A stretch of DNA of 64,000 nucleotides, taken from contig NZ_JAHKNI010000022.1 in NCBI RefSeq assembly GCF_018860155.1, positions 57,368 through 121,367 on the forward strand, given 5' to 3'. Every line of letters starts with the position of its first letter. Position 1 is the stretch's first letter. Source of the DNA: Nocardia albiluteola. Lineage in GTDB: Bacteria > Actinomycetota > Actinomycetes > Mycobacteriales > Mycobacteriaceae. The position numbers were made by a program, and so were the translations under genes. Below the pieces are notes generated by a model. That model did no database searches and was not told the origin of the DNA. It saw nothing but the letters and a program-made list of their open reading frames with translations. Positions 45,463 through 56,510 of the stretch are shown here, piece by piece.

Positions 45463-45840
45463 TCAGAGTTCTTCTGCGGCGAACTGTCTCAAATGCTCCG
45501 CAGTGGTTGTTACGTCGTGCATTCCCTGGCATACACCCAGGACGAATTGCTCTGCTGTGTCCACGTTGAAGTCGGCATCCAACGGGTGGCCGTTGAGATG
45601 TAGGAAGACCCAGGTCGCATACCAGGCAATACGCTTGTTTCCGTCGACGAGCGCGTGATTGCGGGCCAATGATTCCATCAACGCCGCAGCCTTGGTCCAC
45701 ACGTCGGGATAGGCATCCTGGCCGAAGACGCTCGATTGTGGCCGCGCCAAGGCGGAGTCGAGGAGCCCGTAGTCTCGGACTTCGTCCATACCAAGCCGTT
45801 TCGCCAGATTCAGCAGTTCCTGCAGTGTCAGGTACTGCAT
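45463..45840 (-). CDS. doc: Doc (death-on-curing) family toxin
   Basis: This 125-residue Fic-fold protein has the Doc motif HALVDGNKRIAWYATWVFLH. Doc toxins phosphorylate EF-Tu and stall translation until inhibited by their antitoxin. The length is typical for the family. Its ATG overlaps the antitoxin stop (TGATG), giving the usual antitoxin-first coupled order. Confidence 0.88.
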   Translation of the reverse strand: MQYLTLQELLNLAKRLGMDEVRDYGLLDSALARPQSSVFGQDAYPDVWTKAAALMESLARNHALVDGNKRIAWYATWVFLHLNGHPLDADFNVDTAEQFVLGVCQGMHDVTTTAEHLRQFAAEEL

Positions 45841-46037
45841 CAGGCGAGTCTCCGGTTCAGCTCCTCACTGACCCGTAGGACATGTTCGGCCGCCTCGTTG
45901 AACACGCGCGCCCGCTCATTGATCGCGGTGATCACCGCATTGTGCACGAATACCTGCATGCTGACCCCCTCCGCTTCGGCACGCTCACGCAAGGAGGTCA
46001 GTTCCTCCTCGCTGAACCTCACATTGAGACCTGCCAT
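45840..46037 (-). CDS. Antitoxin of the Doc toxin (RHH-like)
   Basis: This 65-residue protein (MAGLNVRFSEEELTSLRERA, then EAEGVSMQVFVHNAV) has the N-terminal strand and two helices of a ribbon-helix-helix protein and an acidic/Arg-rich C-terminal helix expected to wrap the toxin. ATG 46037 is preferred over GTG 46040. It should repress its own operon through the repeats just upstream. Confidence 0.82.
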   Translation of the reverse strand: MAGLNVRFSEEELTSLRERAEAEGVSMQVFVHNAVITAINERARVFNEAAEHVLRVSEELNRRLA

Positions 46038-46043
46038 CACTCG

Positions 46044-46062
46044 ATGGTACCGAATGGTACCG
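46044..46062. promoter_or_regulatory. Operator repeats of the Doc module
   Basis: ATGGTACCG occurs twice, ten bases apart, so two GGTACC palindromes lie on the same face of the helix. They start seven bases upstream of the antitoxin ATG, as expected for autoregulation. Confidence 0.6.
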
Positions 46063-46153
46063 CGTAGTGCTGACTGGTTTCACGCCTCAGCCCCGGCGAT
46101 GCGGCCCCCGGCTGCCGTGGCTACACCGAGGGCCGGACCGACTGTCGGGACGA

Positions 46154-47374
<1,221 letters not shown>

Positions 47375-47530
47375 GAGGACTCCTTTATCGGACGGTGAAC
47401 GACCAAGCGGCCGTTCGGTACACACGAGCGGAATTCTCCTCCGAATTTACGTCGCCTCTGTCGGCCGAGGAACACCCGGTATGCCTCCGATGTCCGAACC
47501 GGCCGTGAGGTGTGACACTCGGCCGACGCT

Positions 47531-48394
47531 TCAGGCCCGGACAGGCCGCGGGTCCGCGGGCCGGGATTCGTGGTCGGTGAGTTCGCGCAGGACCGCGGGG
47601 AGCAGGTGCCCGGCCGCGAGTTCGTATCCGGCGGCCGAGGGATGGAAGCCGTCGGCGGAGAACAGGGCCTCGGGGGCGCTGCGGAAGTCGCGGCCGAGCA
47701 GATCCCCGATGCGGACGGGATATCCGCCAGCACTCCGGGTCGCAGCCGCCTGCGCCCGTGCCAGGCGCGTACTCCACCCGTGCACCAGGGTGCGCAGCGG
47801 CTGCGGAATGGCCATGACCGTGCCGAGATCCGGGCAGGTGCCGACCACGATGACGCTGCCCGCCTCGTGCAGCCGGTGCACCGCCTGCCGCAGCCGGTGC
47901 GCCGAGCGCGATACCGAATGCTTCTTGGTGACGTCGTTGGCGCCGACGAGGATCACCGCGACATCCGGCGGCGGGCCCGCGACGAACATCGCATCCACCT
48001 GTCCGGCAAGGCCTTTGGAGGTAGCCCCGGAGATCGCCTTGGTGCTCAACCGGATTCGCCGGCCCGTCGTGTCGGCCAGGCCGCGCGCGATCCGGACCCC
48101 CGGAACCTCATCGGGGGTGCCGCAGCCGACGCCGGCCGCGGTGGAATCGCCGAAGATCATCAGGTGGACGTCGAACCGCACACCGATGCGCCATGATTCG
48201 GGCTTTCCGCAGCCGGCCGTGTACACCCCGTCGGCCTCCGGCGGCTTGGCGGTGTCGCGGCCGATGGCGGTGCGCGCCGAGCGGGCCTGCGCCATCAGCA
48301 GGCGATAGGTCGCCCACCACGCGGTGCCCGCGCTGGACCCCGCCGCCACCGTCGCGACACCGGTGACCGCGAGCGTGCGCCATGTGCGCGTCAT
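47531..48394 (-). CDS. SGNH-family exported esterase (Rv1075c-like)
   Basis: This 287-residue protein has an N-terminal membrane anchor or signal (about residues 7-25) and the SGNH blocks: serine in MIFGDSTAAGVG, glycine in the KAISGATSKG region, asparagine in ILVGANDVT, and Asp/His in SADGFHPSAAGY. It should be an esterase acting at the cell envelope. Synteny with fadA3 and cbs matches Rv1075c. ATG 48394 follows GGAGG by nine bases. Confidence 0.88.
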   Translation of the reverse strand: MTRTWRTLAVTGVATVAAGSSAGTAWWATYRLLMAQARSARTAIGRDTAKPPEADGVYTAGCGKPESWRIGVRFDVHLMIFGDSTAAGVGCGTPDEVPGVRIARGLADTTGRRIRLSTKAISGATSKGLAGQVDAMFVAGPPPDVAVILVGANDVTKKHSVSRSAHRLRQAVHRLHEAGSVIVVGTCPDLGTVMAIPQPLRTLVHGWSTRLARAQAAATRSAGGYPVRIGDLLGRDFRSAPEALFSADGFHPSAAGYELAAGHLLPAVLRELTDHESRPADPRPVRA

Positions 48395-48611
48395 CGTCAA
48401 CGACCTCCTGGGTATCGCTGGATCTGTGTTCGCACCGGACGCCACGAGGAACGTTCACCTCCGCACATCGGTTCCCGGTGACGGTGTGCGGCAGCCGCCG
48501 GAGCGGTGGCGGATGCGGGCGGCGAGTGCGGGATCCGGTGCGGCGGTCGCGATCCCTGATCTCGTCTGCATATATAGTGCCGCATTCCGCGCCGCGCACA
48601 AGCGCCGGATT

Positions 48612-48659
48612 TCCCAAAAAACGCACCCCTGACCCGGCTTTCGGGTATGGGGTGCGTTT
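48612..48659 (-). terminator. Intrinsic terminator of the secreted-protein gene
   Basis: On the minus strand the stem GGGGTGCGTTT and its complement enclose an inner ACCCG/CGGGT helix and are followed by a run of six U. It ends the 49157-48678 transcript. Confidence 0.85.
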
Positions 48660-48677
48660 GTCCGTGACGACCTCGGC

Positions 48678-49157
48678 TCAGTGGCCCGGGGGCGGCGGTG
48701 GACCCGGGACGACGAAGGTGGCGTGCGTGGGCACGCTCAGGTTGTTGGTGCTGACGGTGACATCGATGGTGCCCGGTCCGGTGTTCTGGTAGAGGGCATA
48801 CAGGATGCTGCCGTAGATGCCCGCGACGACGTTCACCCCCCACTGGCCGACCGCGCCGGTGTTCAGATTGCGCCACGCGACCGTGGTCTGCACGTTGCAC
48901 AGCGGTGCGAGCGGATAGGAACCGGAGCCCAGGCCCGCGATAGGCTGGGCCTGGATGTTGATCACCGCCCGGCCGCCGTAGTCGGGGCTGGTGTCGGCCC
49001 AGGTCCGGATGTTCCCGCCACACAGTCCGCCGTAGAACAGGCTGGTGGTCTGGGGGAATTCGGTGGTCTGTGCGCCCGCCACGGCGGACGACGCGATCGC
49101 CGTCGCGGCCCCGACGGTTCCGAGCACGGCTGCGATACTGCGGGCACTCTTCGGCAT
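48678..49157 (-). CDS. Small secreted protein
   Basis: This 159-residue protein has a signal peptide (SIAAVLGTVGAATAIASSAV, cleavage near AGAQ). The mature part contains two cysteines (GGLCGGN and LAPLCNV) likely to form a disulfide, and it ends in a proline stretch (VVPGPPPPPGH). It resembles other small exported actinobacterial proteins of unknown function. ATG 49157 is given; GTG 49163 lies seven bases after TATCAT and would make a leaderless mRNA. Confidence 0.75.
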   Translation of the reverse strand: MPKSARSIAAVLGTVGAATAIASSAVAGAQTTEFPQTTSLFYGGLCGGNIRTWADTSPDYGGRAVINIQAQPIAGLGSGSYPLAPLCNVQTTVAWRNLNTGAVGQWGVNVVAGIYGSILYALYQNTGPGTIDVTVSTNNLSVPTHATFVVPGPPPPPGH

Positions 49158-49359
49158 CCTCACGCCGCAGATGATAGGGCAATCGCGATGCCATCGGTGA
49201 GAACTGATTTCGCGAGTACATGGGTAACTTGCCGGGGACGGGGGAACTTGCGGATCTATCGGCCGCCGGCCGCCAACGGTACTTGTGTGGCACTCGAGTC
49301 TGGCCTGAAAACGCGGGGAGGCGGACAGCCGTTCAGCTACTTCTGGAACTATGGGCGGC

Positions 49360-50757
<1,398 letters not shown>

Positions 50758-50784
50758 GCATCGTTCGCTGCATGATTGCTAATC

Positions 50785-50816
50785 TCCCGGCCGAGGCGTG
50801 ATGCTTTCGGCCGGGA
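50785..50816 (+). terminator. Terminator hairpin after cbs
   Basis: A perfect 10-bp stem (TCCCGGCCGA and its complement) with a 12-base loop lies 28 bases after the cbs stop; there is no U-tract. Confidence 0.65.
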
Positions 50817-50903
50817 TGAGCGGCAGCTGCCGCCATGTAGCTAATCAGCTGGGAAAACTGCGCTGAGCAGGCTGCCAGGCCGCACGGCTGCGGCGATAAC
50901 TGG

Positions 50904-50924
50904 TATGTAACCCGTTGTTACATA
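50904..50924. promoter_or_regulatory. TATGTAAC-N5-GTTACATA palindrome
   Basis: A perfect 8-bp inverted repeat with a 5-base spacer, clearly AT-richer than its surroundings, has the form of a TetR- or GntR-type operator. No gene start lies within 20 bases on either strand except the doubtful small frame at 50948. Confidence 0.55.
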
Positions 50925-51309
50925 TGTCTTGCGCATCATAGGTAGGCATGGACCGGTGGCAGGCGATCTCCTGGATGGCGTTGCCGGCGGCTGTGCTCGG
51001 CGCGTCGGAATTGCTGAACCGGATCCGGTTCCCGGCATTGTCGATGATCGCGGCCCCGGCCCTGGGGCCGCCCTCGCGCTGAGCGAGCGCCCGCCCGCGC
51101 CGCTGTCGTGCGGAGTGTCGACCGCCGTGCGCGCGATGCTCGGGGGCTCGGATCGCTTTGCCGCTCGATTGCCTCGAGCGTCGTACCATGTGGCGTCGAG
51201 CACATTTCTGGTGGATACGATAGGTCTCGACGCTGTTACCAAACGGTGTCCAAGGTCCCCGAAAACCGGGTCGAATCGGCCTCGTCCAGCTCGACACACC
51301 GACTTTTTC

Positions 51310-51325
51310 TGTGATGTAGGTCACC
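51310..51325. promoter_or_regulatory. CRP-like site upstream of the transglycosylase region
   Basis: TGTGA-TGTAGG-TCACC matches 9 of 10 conserved positions of the CRP consensus TGTGA-N6-TCACA. In M. tuberculosis the CRP homologue Rv3676 controls rpfA through such a site, so cAMP control of the downstream transglycosylase is plausible. Confidence 0.5.
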
Positions 51326-51417
51326 GATAGGTAACGATTAAATCGCCCGCTCACGGCGTTATAGCGACCTCGGATCGTCCACTCCGAAGGGTCGCAACAC
51401 CAGTTGTTCACCTTTGA

Positions 51418-51436
51418 TTAGGTTTACGTTAACCTA
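51418..51436. promoter_or_regulatory. TTAGGTT/AACCTA palindrome
   Basis: TAGGTT-N6-AACCTA resembles an IdeR/DmdR iron box but has a 6-base instead of a 5-base spacer, so iron control is only a possibility. It lies about 60 bases upstream of the small ORF. Confidence 0.35.
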
Positions 51437-51498
51437 CCGCAACCATCCTGTGACCTCGTTGGTTCTCAGACCCCGAGTCTGGATTACACGAGGAGTTG

Positions 51499-51618
51499 GT
51501 GACGCTCATGCGGAACACGATCGCTGCCGCCGTGCCGGGAGGCACCGCAGTTGCAGCGTGTGCCGCCACGGCAGCAGACGCCTCCCGCGTCGTTGCCGGA
51601 CCGCCCGGCCGCCGCTGA
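51499..51618 (+). CDS. Short ORF resembling a signal peptide, upstream of the transglycosylase
   Basis: This 39-codon frame starts at GTG 51499 (or ATG 51508) behind AGGAG. It encodes an alanine-rich hydrophobic stretch (MRNTIAAAVPGGTAVAACAA) followed by a short polar tail. It could be a remnant of a secreted protein or a translated leader. Evidence is weak. Confidence 0.3.
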   Translation: MTLMRNTIAAAVPGGTAVAACAATAADASRVVAGPPGRR

Positions 51619-51771
51619 GTCGAGCCGAATCCCACGGGGAGCGCACAGCCTCCCTCTCGAGTCCACCAGCATGTCGCACCGGGGACGAGCCCGCCGAGAG
51701 CGGTGCCCGCCCCTGATCGGTGCTGCCTGCTGCAGGCCGGTAACGGCCGAAAACAAGAGTAGGAAACGTCG

Positions 51772-52401
51772 ATGTCGAGTACGTCCAACAAGAGCAGTAG
51801 AGCCAAGGCGGTCGCGCGGACCGCCGGTGCGGCAACCCTGGCCGTGGCCGCCCTCGCCGCCATCACCTCCGCGGGCGGGGAGCACACGACCCAGGTCAAG
51901 CCGGTCGCCCTGGCCCACACGATCGCCGAGGCCACCGCTCATCCGGCCGCCGCGCCGATCGCTGCGCCGATCGCCGCGCCGATCGCCGCCGCCCCTGCTC
52001 CCGCGCTGCCGCTGCCGCCGGCCCCGGCGCCGATGCCGCAGGTGCTGCCGCCGCCCCCGCCCCCGCCGGCGCCGGTCTACGCGGACAACCTCGACGGCTG
52101 GATCCACCAGGCGATGGACATCCTGGCCGCGAACCACATCCCGGGTAGCTACTCGGGCATCTACCGCAACATCATCCGCGAGTCGAGCGGTAACCCGCAG
52201 GCCATCAACCTGTACGACTCCAACGCCGCGGCGGGTATCCCGTCCAAGGGGCTGCTGCAGGTCATCGACCCGACCTTCCGGGCGTACCACGTCGACGGCA
52301 CCTCCTGGAACATCTGGGACCCGGTCGCCAACATCGCCGCGGCCTGCAATTACGCCGCCGACCGCTATGGCTCCATGGATAACGTCAATTCGGCCTACTG
52401 A
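51772..52401 (+). CDS. Secreted transglycosylase (SLT/Rpf-like fold)
   Basis: This 209-residue exported protein has an N-terminal hydrophobic segment (AVARTAGAATLAVAALAAIT) and an Ala/Pro-rich linker with API-AAPI repeats and polyproline. The C-terminal lysozyme-like domain has the catalytic glutamate in NIIRESSGNPQAINLYDSNA and the SLT motif SKGLLQVIDPTF. It should cleave peptidoglycan glycan strands and may have a resuscitation-promoting role. TAGGAA precedes the ATG by eight bases. A terminator follows. Confidence 0.87.
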   Translation: MSSTSNKSSRAKAVARTAGAATLAVAALAAITSAGGEHTTQVKPVALAHTIAEATAHPAAAPIAAPIAAPIAAAPAPALPLPPAPAPMPQVLPPPPPPPAPVYADNLDGWIHQAMDILAANHIPGSYSGIYRNIIRESSGNPQAINLYDSNAAAGIPSKGLLQVIDPTFRAYHVDGTSWNIWDPVANIAAACNYAADRYGSMDNVNSAY

Positions 52402-52435
52402 CCGGTCTTCTCTCTCGCAATACTTGAACCGGCAA

Positions 52436-52467
52436 TATCCACGCAAATAGTGGATAGTTGGATTTTT
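52436..52467 (+). terminator. Terminator of the transglycosylase gene
   Basis: TATCCAC-GCAAATA-GTGGATA forms a 7-bp stem with a 7-base loop, followed by GTTGGATTTTT. Confidence 0.7.
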
Positions 52468-52533
52468 GCGAGGTATAACCGAATTGGAGTTCCGGTATCC
52501 GGCCGGGGCCGCCTGGGTGCGAGGGGATGATTC

Positions 52534-52905
52534 GTGAACACGGTCGGCTCGCTGTTGCGAGATATCGCGTCGTGGGTACCGGATATCGCGGTGGCACTGG
52601 TCATCGGTGCGATTACCGCCATGCTCGGCCGCATGGTCATGGGCTGGGTCACGAATCGAATCGGTGATTCCGGGTGGGGTCGCATGCTGGGCCGCTTCGC
52701 GGCCGTGGTCCTCTGGGGCGCGGGGGGCGCCACGGCGCTGGGCCGCGTCGGGGTGCCGTCCGAGGTCACCGTGCCGATCCTCCTGACGGTGCTGCTCATC
52801 GTCGGCGGCGTGCTCGCGGTGCTGCTCATCGGCGGTGCGGGCGGTTCGACGCCCGCCCGGCGGCCCCGGCTGTACCTGGTCGACAGCGAGCCCCACGCGG
52901 GCTGA
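52534..52905 (+). CDS. Small membrane protein with three TM segments
   Basis: This 123-residue protein has hydrophobic segments at about 17-38, 52-66 and 78-100 and a basic cytosolic tail. The first helix (DIAVALVIGAITAMLGRMVM) resembles the conserved TM helix found before mechanosensitive-channel domains, but the channel domain itself is absent. The start is GTG 52534, seven bases after GAGGGG. Function is not assigned. Confidence 0.7.
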   Translation: MNTVGSLLRDIASWVPDIAVALVIGAITAMLGRMVMGWVTNRIGDSGWGRMLGRFAAVVLWGAGGATALGRVGVPSEVTVPILLTVLLIVGGVLAVLLIGGAGGSTPARRPRLYLVDSEPHAG

Positions 52906-53066
52906 TCGCCGGCGGTCGGGCCCTGTCGCCCCCGAGTGCCCTTCCGGCGCGAACCTCTCTCGCTGCTGTACCGATCTTCGGGGCGGGCTGCGTCGTGACG
53001 TGTTCGAGTCGTGACGTATTGGCGTCGTGGCTCGTTCGGGCCAAAGGACTTTCGGGTGCGCGGCGG

Positions 53067-53414
53067 TCAGGCCATGCTGGTGGACAACATGCACACACCG
53101 GCCAATCTCAACTGGATCCATTCGGCGCGTACCCAGCCGGCGGTATCGCGCGGCGCGCGCAGCACCGCCCGCTCCGAATGTTCCACCAGTCCGCGGGCGT
53201 ATCCGGCCAGCAGTACCGACACCGGCACGACCGCCGAATTCTCGATGCCGAGCTCGAGGATGTCGCGGATCGCGGCCGCGTGCTGATCCAGTGCCGCACA
53301 CACCGCCGGTGATTCCCGCGCCGCGGTCAGCGCGGGAACTCCGTGCGATTTATGCAGACGCTTCAAAGTCTTACGCGCCGACACTTCGAGCAACGCGGAG
53401 CCGAACAAAAACAC
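53067..53414 (-). CDS. Hypothetical protein, possibly DUF6401 family
   Basis: This 115-residue, mainly helical protein has a central ALDQHAAAIRDIL stretch and a terminal WIQLRLAGVCML, which recall small actinobacterial DUF6401 proteins. No catalytic motif is visible. It is isolated between the small membrane protein and the acyl-CoA dehydrogenase. The start at ATG 53414 is the only in-frame ATG upstream of the conserved part. Confidence 0.55.
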   Translation of the reverse strand: MFLFGSALLEVSARKTLKRLHKSHGVPALTAARESPAVCAALDQHAAAIRDILELGIENSAVVPVSVLLAGYARGLVEHSERAVLRAPRDTAGWVRAEWIQLRLAGVCMLSTSMA

Positions 53415-53487
53415 CCCGACAGCCTAGCAACCTCCGGGCATTTGCAGAGAGTGGGAATCCCATTCGGCTCGCCGCTCAAATTGCCTG

Positions 53488-54651
53488 TCAGCGAAATGCT
53501 CTGGATCCGGTCAGGGCCTCACCCAGCACCAGCTGATGCACCTCCGCGGTGCCCTCGTAGGTGAGCACCGACTCCAGGTTGTTCGCGTGGCGCAGCACCG
53601 GATAGTCCAGGGTGATTCCGTTGGCGCCCAGGATGGTCCGGCACTCTCGCGCGATCGCGATGGCCTCCCGGGTGCTGTTCAGCTTGCCCGCGCTGACCTG
53701 TTCGGGCCGCAGTTCGCCGCGATCCTTGAGCCGGCCCAGATGCAGCGCCAACAGCTCGCCCTTGCCCAGCTCTACCGCCATATCGGCCAGCTTGGCCTGG
53801 GTGAGCTGATACGCGGCCAGCGGCTTGTCGAACACCTCGCGGGTGCGCGCGTAGTCGATGGCCGCGGCCAGGCTGTCGCGGGCGGCGCCGAGCGCGCCGA
53901 AGACGATGCCGAACCGCGCCTCCGACAGGCACGCCAGCGGCGCCGCGAGGCCCTTACCGCCCGGCAGCATCGCCTCGCCGGGCAGCCGCACCCCCTCCAG
54001 ATCCAGCTCCGCGGTGATCGAGGCGCGCAGTGAGAGCTTGCGGTGCATCTCCCGGGCGGTGAAGCCCGGGGTGCCCGCGGGCACCAGGAAGCCGCGAATC
54101 CCCTCCTCGGTACGCGCCCACACCACCGCGACGTCGGCGACCGAGCCGTTGGTGATCCACATCTTCGAGCCGTCGAGCACCCAGTCCGCGCCGTCGCGGA
54201 CCGCACGGGTGCGCATCCCGCCCGGATTGGAGCCGAAATCGGGTTCGGTGAGCCCGAAGCAGCCGATCGCCTGACCGGACGCCATGTCCGGCAGCCAGCG
54301 CTGCTTCTGTTCCTCGGAGCCGAACCGGTGGATCGCCGTCATGGCGAGCGAGCCCTGCACCGACACCATGCTGCGCACGCCGGAATCGACCGCCTCGAGT
54401 TCCATGCAGGCCAGGCCGTACTCGGTCGCCGACGTGCCCGCGCAGCCGTACCCCTCGAGATGCATCCCCAGCAGGCCCAGCTTGCCCAGCTCGGGCGCCA
54501 GCTCGCGGACCGGGAACGTGCCCCGCTCGAACCAGTCCGCGATATGCGGTCGCAGCCGCTGCTCGGCGAACACCCGCACGGTGTCGCGGATCTGAATTTC
54601 CTGGTCGCTGAGCAGCGAATCGATTGCGAACAGCTCGTCTACGGTCACCAT
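53488..54651 (-). CDS. Acyl-CoA dehydrogenase, glutaryl-CoA dehydrogenase-like
   Basis: This 387-residue flavoenzyme has the FAD/substrate signature IGCFGLTEPDFGSNPGGMRT, the WITNGSVADVAVVWA strand and the catalytic glutamate in VLTYEGTAEVHQLVLG. The YEGT context and N-terminal layout are those of glutaryl-CoA dehydrogenase-like enzymes, which oxidise and decarboxylate glutaryl-CoA in lysine/tryptophan breakdown. ATG 54651 follows AGGGTGG. It interrupts the cbs-metB synteny known from mycobacteria. Confidence 0.88.
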   Translation of the reverse strand: MVTVDELFAIDSLLSDQEIQIRDTVRVFAEQRLRPHIADWFERGTFPVRELAPELGKLGLLGMHLEGYGCAGTSATEYGLACMELEAVDSGVRSMVSVQGSLAMTAIHRFGSEEQKQRWLPDMASGQAIGCFGLTEPDFGSNPGGMRTRAVRDGADWVLDGSKMWITNGSVADVAVVWARTEEGIRGFLVPAGTPGFTAREMHRKLSLRASITAELDLEGVRLPGEAMLPGGKGLAAPLACLSEARFGIVFGALGAARDSLAAAIDYARTREVFDKPLAAYQLTQAKLADMAVELGKGELLALHLGRLKDRGELRPEQVSAGKLNSTREAIAIARECRTILGANGITLDYPVLRHANNLESVLTYEGTAEVHQLVLGEALTGSRAFR

Positions 54652-54756
54652 GCGATCCACCCTAGGCCGCGCTCACCCGGCCGATCGACCGAACGCCGCG
54701 GTCGGCGGCGCCACCCGGCGGGCCGGGCGAGGGGGAGCGCTCCTAGGCTGTGAGCC

Positions 54757-55905
54757 ATGACCGATGACCAGCTGGGGTTCTCCACACGGGCCGTGCACGC
54801 CGGATACGAGCCCGATCCGCAGACCGGTGCGGTGAATGTGCCGATCTACGCCAGCTCCACCTTTGCCCAGGACGGCGTGGGCGGGCTGCGCGGCGGCTTC
54901 GAGTACGCCCGCACCGGCAACCCGACGCGCACCGCGCTCGAGGCCAACCTGGCCGCCCTGGAGTCCGGGCGCCACGGCCGGGCCTTCTCCTCCGGCATGG
55001 CGGCCACGGACTGTGCGCTGCGCGCGACGCTGCGGCCCGGTGATCATCTGGTGATCCCGGACGACGCCTACGGCGGCACCTTCCGGCTGATCGACAAGGT
55101 CTTCACGCAGTGGGGCATCGAATACTCGGTCGCGCGGGTGTCGGATCCGGACGCGGTGCGTAATGCGTTGCGCCCCAACACGAAACTGGTCTGGGTGGAG
55201 ACGCCGACCAATCCGCTGCTCAACATCGGCGATATCGGCGCGCTGGCCGAGATCGCGCACGCCGGCGGCGCGAAGCTGGTGGTGGACAACACCTTCGCCT
55301 CCCCGTACCTGCAGCAGCCGCTGCTGCTGGGCGCCGACATCGTGATCCACTCGACCACCAAATACCTCGGCGGACACTCGGATGTCGTCGGCGGCGCGCT
55401 GATCACCGACGATCCCGAACTCGATGCCGCCTTCGCCTTCCTGCAGAACGGCGCCGGCGCGGTGCCCGGCCCCACGGATGCCTTCCTGACCATGCGCGGC
55501 ATCAAAACCCTTGCGGTGCGCATGGATCGGCACTGCGACAATGCCGAGACGATCGCGGAGTTCCTGTCCGGGCATCCGGCCATCGCCCAGGTCATCTACC
55601 CGGGCCTGCCGAACCATCCGGGATATGCGGTGGCACAGAAGCAGATGCGGCGCTTCGGCGGCATGATCTCGGTGCGGCTGGCCGGTGGTCGGCAGGCCGC
55701 GCTCGACTTCTGCTCGCGCACCACGCTTTTCACCCTCGCCGAATCCCTGGGCGGGGTGGAGTCGCTGATCGAGCACCCGGGCGCGATGACGCACGCCTCG
55801 ACCGCCGGGTCCGAGCTGGAGGTGCCCGAGGATCTGGTTCGCCTGTCCGTGGGCATCGAGGACGTCAGCGACCTGCTCGCCGATATCGAGCGCGCGCTGG
55901 GGTAA
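54757..55905 (+). CDS. metB: Cystathionine gamma-synthase
   Basis: This 382-residue PLP enzyme has the lysine in IVIHSTTKYLGGHSDVVGGA, RTGNPTRTALEANLAALE and AFSSGMAATDCALRA near the cofactor phosphate. It forms cystathionine from an O-acylhomoserine and cysteine, or acts as a lyase in reverse transsulfuration. Sequence and neighbourhood match M. tuberculosis Rv1079. A strong terminator follows. Confidence 0.93.
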   Translation: MTDDQLGFSTRAVHAGYEPDPQTGAVNVPIYASSTFAQDGVGGLRGGFEYARTGNPTRTALEANLAALESGRHGRAFSSGMAATDCALRATLRPGDHLVIPDDAYGGTFRLIDKVFTQWGIEYSVARVSDPDAVRNALRPNTKLVWVETPTNPLLNIGDIGALAEIAHAGGAKLVVDNTFASPYLQQPLLLGADIVIHSTTKYLGGHSDVVGGALITDDPELDAAFAFLQNGAGAVPGPTDAFLTMRGIKTLAVRMDRHCDNAETIAEFLSGHPAIAQVIYPGLPNHPGYAVAQKQMRRFGGMISVRLAGGRQAALDFCSRTTLFTLAESLGGVESLIEHPGAMTHASTAGSELEVPEDLVRLSVGIEDVSDLLADIERALG

Positions 55906-55923
55906 TCGCCTCGCGACAAGACA

Positions 55924-55965
55924 ACAGCGGCCGCACCGGAAACGGTGCGGCCGCTGTGTTGTTTT
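55924..55965. terminator. Terminator between metB and greA
   Basis: A 15-bp perfect stem (ACAGCGGCCGCACCG and its complement) with a GAAA tetraloop is followed by GTTGTTTT; it may serve both convergent genes. Confidence 0.9.
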
Positions 55966-56015
55966 CGGAGGTTCGCAGCGGCGCTCGACCGGCTGCTGCC
56001 GACCGGCCGGGCGCG

Positions 56016-56510
56016 TCAGCTGTGGTAGGGCTCCGCGCTGACCAGCGTCACCTTCATGATGTTGCCGTTGGGGAGCGTGTACTCCCGCGTCTCGCCGACC
56101 TTGGCGTTGATGAGCGCCCCGCCCAGCGGGGAGTTCGGCGAGTAGGTCTCGAGGTTCGAGCCGCCCAGGCCCTCCTCGCGCGTGGCGATCAGGAACGTCT
56201 CGGTGTCGGTCTCGTCGCCGTCGTAGTAGACCTTGACGACCGAACCCGGCAGCGCGATGCCCGACTTGGTGGGCGCGACGCCGACCTTGGCGTTGTTCAG
56301 CAGCTCCTGCAGCTGGCGGATGCGGGCCTCCTGCTGACCCTGCTCCTCGCGCGCCGCGTGATAGCCGCCGTTCTCCTTCAGGTCGCCTTCTTCGCGGCGC
56401 TCGTTGATTTCGGCCGCGATGACCGGACGATTGGCAATGAGCGCGTCGAGTTCGCCCTTGAGCCTCTCATGCGACTCCGGTGTCAGCCAGGTCACTTGCG
56501 TCTCAGTCAT
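56016..56510 (-). CDS. greA: Transcription elongation factor GreA
   Basis: This 164-residue protein has the coiled-coil domain with tip acidic residues (INERREEGDLKENGGYHAAR) and the C-terminal FKBP-like domain ending in VTLVSAEPYHS. It rescues backtracked RNA polymerase by stimulating transcript cleavage. ATG 56510 follows GGGAG by eight bases. It is convergent with metB, as Rv1080c is in M. tuberculosis. Confidence 0.95.
   Translation of the reverse strand: MTETQVTWLTPESHERLKGELDALIANRPVIAAEINERREEGDLKENGGYHAAREEQGQQEARIRQLQELLNNAKVGVAPTKSGIALPGSVVKVYYDGDETDTETFLIATREEGLGGSNLETYSPNSPLGGALINAKVGETREYTLPNGNIMKVTLVSAEPYHS

Larger units (their letters stand above)
50758..51498. other. Long intergenic region with regulatory signals
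   Basis: This stretch of about 740 bases between cbs and the transglycosylase genes holds no confident gene. A 44-codon frame at 50948-51082 lacks support. It contains a cbs terminator hairpin, an 8-bp palindrome, a CRP-like site and a second palindrome, listed separately. No c-di-AMP (ydaO) riboswitch signature was recognised. Confidence 0.5.

Noticed and set aside
50841..51411. Minus-strand ORFs of 150-190 codons between cbs and the transglycosylase
   Set aside because: They lack domain patterns and cover regulatory palindromes and a CRP-like site; no start signals.
51418..51436. True IdeR/DmdR iron box
   Set aside because: Arms match but the spacer is six bases instead of five, so it is listed only as an iron-box-like palindrome.
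51437..51771. c-di-AMP (ydaO) riboswitch in front of the transglycosylase gene, as known for rpfA
   Set aside because: The conserved GGGGA-CC, GGGGTGAAT and CCCGA-CCCG core elements could not be found.
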